Shown: positions 51,638-56,745 of the stretch, one piece after another
Numbering within the stretch: position 1 is the stretch's first letter
Layout of the letters: the number at the start of each line of letters is the position of its first letter
Origin: Marinobacter sp. ELB17
Lineage (GTDB): Bacteria; Pseudomonadota; Gammaproteobacteria; Pseudomonadales; Oleiphilaceae
DNA length: 56,745 nucleotides
Direction of reading: 5' to 3'
Assembly: GCF_000169375.1 (NCBI RefSeq)
Contig: NZ_AAXY01000026.1
Coordinates: forward strand, 1 to 56,745
Made by a program: the position numbers and the translations under genes
The notes under the pieces: generated by a model
What the model was told of the DNA's origin: nothing
The model's input: only the letters and a program-made list of their open reading frames with translations
Databases searched by the model: none

Positions 51638-53308
51638 TTATTCCTGCTGTAAAACGCGCTCGACACGTAGTCTGTGTGCCAATGCATGGGGTAGGGCAGC
51701 TGGCTGGCTACACATGCGATCAGCCAGGTATTCTGCCAACAGCGGTGCGTAGGTCAGACCCTTACTGCCGAGACCGGTGAACATCCAGGCGCCGGCACTA
51801 GTCTTCATGCTTTGCGTGGCGACGGCGCCTGCCACTGGTTGATAATCGTGGGTGGTGCAGCGAAAAGCCACTCGCCCCTGCAGAATTTCGTCCGCCACAG
51901 CCGGGTGGTTAATGTTTACTACGCCCGGTAGCAAGCGGTCCAGTTCCGTCAAATTTTCCTGATGACTGGCGGTGGTCGGCAGCGGGTTTCCATCGCGTAG
52001 GTCGAATGTGGCTCCGGTTACCGATATGCCGTCGTGCTGTGGGTTTAAATAGCGTGAACCACAAATAACGGCGCTGGGCGAGGTGATTGCAGCCGCTGGT
52101 AAATGGCTGACTTGTCCGCGGATGGGTTTTAGACGCAGGCGCTCGCCAGGTGCCAGCCATGCCTGTGGGAACAGTTCGGGGGTTTGTGCACCCGCGCAGA
52201 TAACCAGTTGATCTGATTCTAGATTAAAGAGTTTATCGGACCCCGTCGCCGGATTGCTCTGTCGCGCACTAATTTGCCATAAGCGATCGTTTTGGACCAA
52301 GCCGGTTACCCTGCAGTGGGGGTGCACTGTAATCAACGGATGTTGCACCAGGGTCTGGCACAATTGCGACGGCGCCAGCCATCCGCCCTGGGGAAACCAG
52401 AGCCCGCCGCGATGAACTGTCACACCCACCAAGTCAGTGGCCTGTTGCGCCGTCACCGGATACAGCACGCCGGCTGGGTAGTGATTGCGGGCCAAAAATT
52501 TATGCTGGCGTTGTTGTTCGTGGTCGTTAAAGGCCAGTTGTAAAAGGCCAGTGGCGTGAAAAAAGGGCGCGTGACTGGTGCTGCTCTGATGCGTCTGAAA
52601 CTGCTGATAAAAACGTCCTGCGAACAGTAGTGCAGATAGCGCTAGCGCCGTTTGCGGCGAATAATCCACCCCCAACTTGGCATAAAGCGCACCCTGCTTA
52701 TTGCCCGAAGCGGCCTGGCCTGGCGCCAGTGAATCCAGTATTTGCACAGGCACTCCGCGTTCTGCCAGATTGCGCGCCAGGCAGGCACCGGCAATTCCAG
52801 CGCCGATAATCACCACGGAATCCGGGCGGCAGGCTGGCTGCGGATCGGGTTTGTTCAGGTCGTGCCAGGCGTCGCCTTGCGGGCCAAAGTGCAGTGTCAG
52901 TCGTACTTGCCCATCCGCAAATACCAATCGGTGTAGGCCCGCCACGGTGGGTGGCCAAACTTGTACCAGCTGTTCGCTGAATTCGGCCAGTTGCGGCCAG
53001 AGTGAGACTGCACGCTTGAGATCGTCACGGCTAAGGGGGTGTTGCTGGTGGGAAATAAAATGCAGAACATTGCCGGGCTCAGGGCGTTGAGCCATCCAGT
53101 TCTGCCAACAGGCCAGAAAATCCAGCCCGAGGCCGAATTCGGCCTCGGCAAAGACCGTCTGCTGAGAGTGCTTGACTCGCTCAACATGCTGAATCTGAAT
53201 TTTCTCCAGACTGAACTCGTCATAAATTCGGTTCCTGGCGCCGTTTAAGTAAAGCCGGCCATTCTCCAGCCAGGTTATTTCAGCGTGATCCAGCGCCGGC
53301 CCTGTCAT
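51638..53308 (-). CDS. mnmC: MnmC with truncated methyltransferase half and intact FAD oxidoreductase half
   Basis: Full MnmC (about 660 residues) finishes the wobble-uridine modification mnm5s2U34: the FAD half removes the carboxymethyl group from cmnm5s2U and the methyltransferase half then methylates nm5s2U. Here the product has 556 residues. The N-terminal half begins normally (LHFISHQQHPLSRDDL, LHRLVFADGQVRLTLHFG), but after residue 142 it jumps to PDSVVIIGAGIAG, the FAD motif (169-174). About 100 residues are absent, including the expected catalytic DAWFLDGFAPAKNP stretch. The SAM loop is also altered (EFGLGLDF for GFGTGLNF). The FAD half looks complete (GQAASGNKQGALYAKL, PQGGWLAPSQL, IRGQVSHL, GLGSKGLTYAP). 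So this is probably an oxidoreductase only. It overlaps ppiA by 4 bp. Confidence 0.88.
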   Translation of the reverse strand: MTGPALDHAEITWLENGRLYLNGARNRIYDEFSLEKIQIQHVERVKHSQQTVFAEAEFGLGLDFLACWQNWMAQRPEPGNVLHFISHQQHPLSRDDLKRAVSLWPQLAEFSEQLVQVWPPTVAGLHRLVFADGQVRLTLHFGPQGDAWHDLNKPDPQPACRPDSVVIIGAGIAGACLARNLAERGVPVQILDSLAPGQAASGNKQGALYAKLGVDYSPQTALALSALLFAGRFYQQFQTHQSSTSHAPFFHATGLLQLAFNDHEQQRQHKFLARNHYPAGVLYPVTAQQATDLVGVTVHRGGLWFPQGGWLAPSQLCQTLVQHPLITVHPHCRVTGLVQNDRLWQISARQSNPATGSDKLFNLESDQLVICAGAQTPELFPQAWLAPGERLRLKPIRGQVSHLPAAAITSPSAVICGSRYLNPQHDGISVTGATFDLRDGNPLPTTASHQENLTELDRLLPGVVNINHPAVADEILQGRVAFRCTTHDYQPVAGAVATQSMKTSAGAWMFTGLGSKGLTYAPLLAEYLADRMCSQPAALPHALAHRLRVERVLQQE

Positions 53309-53913
53309 GGGGCCATGGTTTCAACAATCGACATGCTTTCAATCGTAATCGCCTGAAGCGGAACATCACTCATGCCTTTGCGCGATCCTGTTTTTGTATT
53401 GGCAATGGCGTCGATCACGTCCATGCCTGAAACAACTTTGCCAAACACCGCGTAACCTGCACCGCGCGAGTTTGGATTAAGAAAGTCGTTGTCGGTCAGG
53501 TTGACAAAGAATTGGGCGGTTGCAGAGTCTGGTGCGTTGGTTCGCGCCATTGCCACGGTGCCACGCAGGTTTGGTAATGACGGCGTGGCTTCGTTGCGGA
53601 TGGGGGCGCGGGTTTCTTGGGACTGCAGCTCGGAGCTAAATCCGCCGCCTTGAACCATGAAACCTGGAATAACCCGGTGAAATACGGTGCCTTGGTAAAA
53701 GCCCGAGCGCACGTATTCCAGAAAATTGGCCACGGTGTCCGGCGCCACATCGGGCCTCAACTGAAGTGTAAATTGGCCTTCGGAGGTTATGACGTCGACG
53801 TTAACCAGATCCTGAATGGCGCTATCATCAGCGTTGACGGTGCCCACTAGAGCGCAGCTTGCGGCTAGGACTGAAAAGAAAAATGCGGACAAAAAACGTT
53901 TTACAGCGGGCAT
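53305..53913 (-). CDS. periplasmic peptidyl-prolyl cis-trans isomerase (cyclophilin)
   Basis: The 202-residue cyclophilin (PpiA/PpiB type) assists folding by isomerising proline bonds. It has an N-terminal signal peptide (KRFLSAFFFSVLAASCALVG) with a likely cleavage after VNA, near residue 28, so it is secreted. A cysteine at residue 20 follows AAS but lacks a standard lipobox. Core motifs are FHRVIPGFMVQGGGF, TVAMART, SATAQFFVNL and FGKVVSGMDVID. Its stop overlaps the mnmC start (ATGA). Confidence 0.94.
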   Translation of the reverse strand: MPAVKRFLSAFFFSVLAASCALVGTVNADDSAIQDLVNVDVITSEGQFTLQLRPDVAPDTVANFLEYVRSGFYQGTVFHRVIPGFMVQGGGFSSELQSQETRAPIRNEATPSLPNLRGTVAMARTNAPDSATAQFFVNLTDNDFLNPNSRGAGYAVFGKVVSGMDVIDAIANTKTGSRKGMSDVPLQAITIESMSIVETMAP

Positions 53914-53941
53914 GCTCTGGCTACCTTGGCAGATTGCGATT

Positions 53942-53993
53942 AAAAAACGTGGTCAAAGCACGGCAGCGACGCATATCAGACTAATAATGCGTC
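53942..53993 (-). terminator. possible terminator after flgN
   Basis: On the minus strand a hairpin GACGCAT/ATGCGTC overlaps the flgN stop, followed by a short CGTG/CACG hairpin running into six Ts (53942-53947). The stems are short, so this is a tentative call. Confidence 0.4.
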
Positions 53994-54462
53994 AGGCGCT
54001 GGCCAGAATAGTACTGGATGACACCGCCGTATGCTGGCCACCAGCGCCGTAAAGTTTCTGTCGGCTACTGGCTCCGCGCACTATATCACTTAATCTAGCC
54101 AGGCGTTTTTGCATGTGGGCCATGACCCGGCCGTTGTTTTGGTTCAGCTGCTGGCACTGGGTCAGCGCCTGATCGGCTTGGCGCCAGAGCTGGTGGAGTT
54201 CGGTCAAGCCAGCTGCGGCAATGAAGCGGGAAGGATTGCCGCTCTCAGGACGAAAACCCATAGCTACCAAAGCGTGAATCTTAAGTTTGGCGCGTTCGCG
54301 AATTTGCTCCAGCTGGGCGTTCTTTTCGTCGGTCAGTGCCTGCAGCTGTTTCATGTCAGAGGTAGACAGTAGTTCTTTCTCCTCGCGCAAAAGATCCGCC
54401 ATAGCAGACAACTGGCGGATATCTTGCGCAAGAAGGTGTTTTAGATCATCAATAGCGGCCAT
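53992..54462 (-). CDS. flgN: flagellar export chaperone FlgN
   Basis: FlgN is the chaperone for the hook-filament junction proteins FlgK and FlgL. The 156-residue, mainly helical protein shows LKHLLAQDIRQLSAMADLLREEKELL taken in parts and NQNNGRVMAHMQKRLARL near the C-terminus, typical of the FlgN family. It lies 7 bp after flgM, the standard flgMN pair. Confidence 0.92.
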   Translation of the reverse strand: MAAIDDLKHLLAQDIRQLSAMADLLREEKELLSTSDMKQLQALTDEKNAQLEQIRERAKLKIHALVAMGFRPESGNPSRFIAAAGLTELHQLWRQADQALTQCQQLNQNNGRVMAHMQKRLARLSDIVRGASSRQKLYGAGGQHTAVSSSTILASA

Positions 54463-54469
54463 AATTTAT

Positions 54470-54790
54470 TCACCCAAATATGCTTTTATCCATATCAAGC
54501 ATTTTCTGGGCCAATTGTTGAGCGTCTACTTTGTAACTGCCATCTTCCAGAGCGCTGCGAATCTTAGAAATCTGCTCATCGTTCATTTCCGGGAAGTCGC
54601 CCAGTTTTTGCTCTAGCTGTTTAAGATCGCGGGCCTGGCTGCTCAAATTAACACTCTCACCGCGGGCCTGCGTACTTTGTGCTGTGGCCTGATCCGCAGT
54701 TGCGTTTTTGGCCGCGCTGCCGGCTTTATCGGCGGTGGGGCGCTGCGTGTTGATTTGGCTTTGGTTGATTCCATTGAAGTCAACGGACAT
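54470..54790 (-). CDS. flgM: anti-sigma-28 factor FlgM
   Basis: FlgM binds and inhibits sigma-28 (FliA) until the hook is finished and FlgM is exported. The 106-residue protein begins MSVDFNGINQSQINTQRP, has an Ala/Gln/Thr-rich middle, and ends with the conserved helices NLSSQARDLKQLEQKL, SKIRSALEDGSYKVDAQQLA and QKMLDMDKSIFG. A near-consensus sigma-28 promoter lies about 65 bp upstream, giving the usual autoregulation. Confidence 0.95.
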   Translation of the reverse strand: MSVDFNGINQSQINTQRPTADKAGSAAKNATADQATAQSTQARGESVNLSSQARDLKQLEQKLGDFPEMNDEQISKIRSALEDGSYKVDAQQLAQKMLDMDKSIFG

Positions 54791-54851
54791 GTTGTTACCT
54801 GCTGTATTGGTTGCTGCGCCGATTGGGGCGCAAAATATCGTCTATAATTGC

Positions 54852-54878
54852 GTAACGGCGGCGGCGCGGAAAGCTTTA
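54852..54878 (-). promoter_or_regulatory. sigma-28 (FliA) promoter of flgM-flgN
   Basis: On the minus strand TAAAGCTT (54871-54878) is followed after 11 bp by GCCGTTAC (54852-54859). The consensus is TAAAGTTT-N11-GCCGATAA, so 7 of 8 and 6 of 8 positions match with exact spacing. It would give a leader of about 55 nt to flgM. Confidence 0.8.
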
Positions 54879-54996
54879 ATATGTTTCTACAAAAAGTAGC
54901 CGGCTCGTTTTTGCCGCTTGTGCTTTGGCGGCAAGGGCTTATGCGATGTAACGGCAAGAAAGTGCCGGTTAGCGTCGCCTTATTTTCGTTTGTTTC

Positions 54997-55698
54997 TTAC
55001 ATCGGAATCTGCACCTGGCCAGGTGCAGTCACCCGACCTTTGATGGTCCGTGAGGACTGCAAGTTTTCTACCAGCACCTGCTCACCAATAGCTGCATTGG
55101 CCAAGGCCTTTCCGCGCGAACTCACGGTGAAAGAACCGCTGCTGGCGGTGATCATCACATGGTCGCCACGTTCCACGGCATCGGGGGCCGCAAGCAGATC
55201 CGGGGTAATCAGCGAGCCACTGTTAATGGGCCGGCGAACTTCCATACCAATGATTGACTGCGCTTCGGCAATGGTCCCACGGCGGCTGGCATTCACCACA
55301 ACGGTCTGTAGGCTCACCATATCGGCGCGGAGGCGCTCGCCACGGGCGAGTGGGCGGCTAGCCACCAAAGCCGGTCCGTGAATGTCTACGGTAGCGCTCA
55401 GGTACATGCGCCATGGCCGCTCCCCGCTGCACTCGATCAACATAGAGGGCTGGCCGGATTTCCAAGGATCACCGCTGAAATTGACATCCAGTGCACCATT
55501 GCATTCAGCCAATGACAATCTGGGGTCGGGTTTTGCACTTTCATAGCTGACTTCATAGCCTGCGGCGGCCTGTTCTGTGGCAAACTGTTGCAAAAACAGA
55601 TTAGCTGCAGCGTGAATATCGTGTGCGGTAGAGTTTGCTAGCGCAAATGAGCTTAGGCATAGGCCGAGCAGGGCGATGACAAGAGTGTGGTTGCGCAT
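54997..55698 (-). CDS. flgA: flagellar basal body P-ring assembly protein FlgA
   Basis: FlgA is the periplasmic chaperone for assembly of the FlgI P-ring. The start at 55698 gives a signal peptide (MRNHTLVIALLGLCLSSFALA), with 233 residues in all. The C-terminal SAF/beta-clip domain is visible: RPLARGERLRADMVSLQTV, IGMEVRRPINSGSLITPDLL, and the end GKALANAAIGEQVLVENL with GRVTAPGQVQI. The frame is open 30 codons earlier, but that would precede the signal peptide. It is divergent from cheV. Confidence 0.95.
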   Translation of the reverse strand: MRNHTLVIALLGLCLSSFALANSTAHDIHAAANLFLQQFATEQAAAGYEVSYESAKPDPRLSLAECNGALDVNFSGDPWKSGQPSMLIECSGERPWRMYLSATVDIHGPALVASRPLARGERLRADMVSLQTVVVNASRRGTIAEAQSIIGMEVRRPINSGSLITPDLLAAPDAVERGDHVMITASSGSFTVSSRGKALANAAIGEQVLVENLQSSRTIKGRVTAPGQVQIPM

Positions 55699-55750
55699 AA
55701 TGTGAAAGCGTCCTGTTTTGCCGGTGTGTTGGTAAAGTCGGCCGTGCTGC

Positions 55751-55764
55751 GCAAAAATAATTCC
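55751..55764 (-). promoter_or_regulatory. possible sigma-54 promoter of flgA
   Basis: On the minus strand GG (55763-55764), 10 bp, then GC (55751-55752) within CCGGAATTATTTTTGCGC gives the -24/-12 spacing, with TTTTGC at -12. The -24 element is otherwise poor. It would start transcription about 40 bp before flgA. Confidence 0.35.
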
Positions 55765-55802
55765 GGTGGCATCACGATTCGCGGGCACTGGCCGTTAAAC
55801 TT

Positions 55803-55833
55803 GACATGCAGTCGCCATATTTTGGCGCATGTC
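55803..55833. repeat. 31-bp imperfect palindrome between flgA and cheV
   Basis: GACATGC (55803-55809) and GCATGTC (55827-55833) are perfect inverted arms, with inner arms GCCA and TGGC around TATTT. It could be a regulator site for the divergent pair, or form a hairpin. Confidence 0.6.
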
Positions 55834-55857
55834 AGAAAAATTGCTCTTTCAAGACTC

Positions 55858-55884
55858 TTAAGCGAGCAAAAACTATGCCGGTTA
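55858..55884 (+). promoter_or_regulatory. possible sigma-28 promoter of cheV
   Basis: TTAAGCGA (55858-55865), 11 bp, then GCCGGTTA (55877-55884). The -10 matches GCCGATAA in 6 of 8 positions; the -35 is weak. The start codon is 24 bp further on, with GGGAG between. Confidence 0.4.
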
Positions 55885-55908
55885 GCCCGGCCGTCGGGAG
55901 AAAGAACT

Positions 55909-56745
55909 ATGGCAGGTGTATTGGACAGCGTTAACCAGCGTACGCAGATGGTCGGTAAAAACCGGCTGGAGTTGTTATTGTTTCGGCTCCGCGGGCGCCA
56001 GATTTATGGCATTAATGTGTTCAAGGTAAAAGAGGTGTTGCAGTGCCCTAAGCTGTTCAGCATTCCCAGCAGCCTGCCGGTGGTTCGCGGCGTGGCCTAC
56101 ACACGCGGCGCGACTATTCCGATTATTGATCTGGCGATGGCGATTGGCATGCCGGCCATCCCTCAAGAAGATCTGGCCACCAGTTTTGTGATCATTACCG
56201 AGTACAATCGCAAAACCCAAGGCTTTCTGGTAAGTGGTGTGGAAGGCATTGTGAACATGAACTGGGAAGATATTCTGCCACCGCCCAAAGGCGCAGGCCG
56301 CGATGTATACCTGACAGCCGTCACCAAAATTGACGACAAACTCATTGAGGTCATTGATGTAGAAAAGGTTCTTTCGGAAGTGGCTCCGTTAAAAGAAGAC
56401 GTTGGTGAAGACATTCTCAGCCGCAATGCATCGCGGATTCAAGGTCATCTTCCGGTGTTGGTGGTGGATGATTCCAGTGTGGCCCGGCGGCAGATCGAGC
56501 GTTGCCTGAAAGCGATAGGCATGGATGTTGTCACCCATAATGACGGCAAGCAGGCGTTGGATTATCTGGGAGAGATCACCGCCGACGGTTCGAAGGCGAC
56601 GGATCATCATTCGATGATGATTTCTGACGTCGAAATGCCTGAAATGGACGGCTACACACTGGTTGCGCGCTGCAAAGAGAATCCGCTGATTAGCGAACTG
56701 TTTATTATGCTGCACACTTCCTTGAGCGGTGTGTTTAATAAAGCG
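55909..56745 (+). CDS. cheV: chemotaxis protein CheV, 3' end outside the window
   Basis: CheV couples chemoreceptors to CheA and has a phosphorylatable receiver that tunes signalling. The visible 279 codons show a CheW-like domain (about 1-155: LELLLFRLRGRQIYGINVFK, VRGVAYTRGATIPIIDL) and a receiver domain (from about 180: LPVLVVDDSSVARRQ) with phospho-acceptor D240 in MMISDVEMPEMDG. The frame is open to the last base; full CheV is about 300-320 residues, so little is missing. The ATG has GGGAG 8 bp upstream. Position next to flgA matches Pseudomonas, where cheR and flgB onward follow. Confidence 0.95.
   Translation, partial: MAGVLDSVNQRTQMVGKNRLELLLFRLRGRQIYGINVFKVKEVLQCPKLFSIPSSLPVVRGVAYTRGATIPIIDLAMAIGMPAIPQEDLATSFVIITEYNRKTQGFLVSGVEGIVNMNWEDILPPPKGAGRDVYLTAVTKIDDKLIEVIDVEKVLSEVAPLKEDVGEDILSRNASRIQGHLPVLVVDDSSVARRQIERCLKAIGMDVVTHNDGKQALDYLGEITADGSKATDHHSMMISDVEMPEMDGYTLVARCKENPLISELFIMLHTSLSGVFNKA

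Overview
The window is about 57 kb of chromosome from an aerobic, polarly flagellated marine gammaproteobacterium, most like Marinobacter or a close relative in the Pseudomonas/Alteromonas part of the class. That placement is inference from protein resemblance and gene order: gltA divergent from sdhCDAB-sucAB-lpd-sucCD, fadBA, uup, trpS-scpA-scpB-rluB, smc-zipA-ligA, and flgN-flgM-flgA next to cheV. I see no prophage, insertion sequence, CRISPR array or genomic island. The DNA is core-like throughout and most genes match well-known families in length and motif content.

Layout. 1-5.4 kb (minus): a membrane GGDEF/EAL protein, then ackA and pta; pta runs off the left edge and carries a frameshift. 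5.5-7 kb: a 51-codon membrane peptide resembling the cbb3 oxidase subunit CcoM behind an exact FNR/Anr box, tRNA-Glu, and a TIGR01777-type epimerase. 7-10.3 kb (plus): a DUF924 protein and a GAF-PAS-PAS-GGDEF-EAL protein with a degenerate GGDEF site. 10.3-14.6 kb: yebG (minus) diverging from an SbcD/YhaO-like nuclease and SbcC/YhaN-like ATPase across a perfect LexA box. 14.6-18.1 kb: tRNA-Gly, a frameshifted MOSC-domain gene, uup, and a universal stress protein. 18.5-25.7 kb: fadBA, topA and a beta-hydroxyacid dehydrogenase. 25.8-39 kb: the TCA-cycle block. 39-51 kb: trpS-scpA-scpB-rluB, a GGDEF protein (minus), smc, zipA and ligA. 51-56.7 kb (minus, then plus): a CBS protein, mnmC with a truncated methyltransferase half, a secreted cyclophilin, flgN, flgM, flgA and the start of cheV.

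How the genes work together. Fatty acids are degraded by FadBA to acetyl-CoA, which GltA and the Sdh/Suc enzymes oxidise; AckA-Pta links acetyl-CoA to acetate and lies behind a c-di-GMP enzyme gene. Smc, ScpA and ScpB form the condensin complex, encoded on both sides of a diguanylate cyclase gene. Three c-di-GMP proteins have different catalytic signatures: one dual, one apparently phosphodiesterase only, one cyclase with an inhibitory site.

The most interesting items are: the LexA box shared by yebG and a Rad50/Mre11-like pair that lacks a zinc hook; the orphan CcoM-like gene with its Anr box; runs of imperfect 15-bp tandem repeats, coding in ligA and zipA and non-coding at two other places; the MnmC that has lost half of its methyltransferase domain; and two single-base frameshifts (pta and the MOSC gene) that are either real lesions or sequencing errors.
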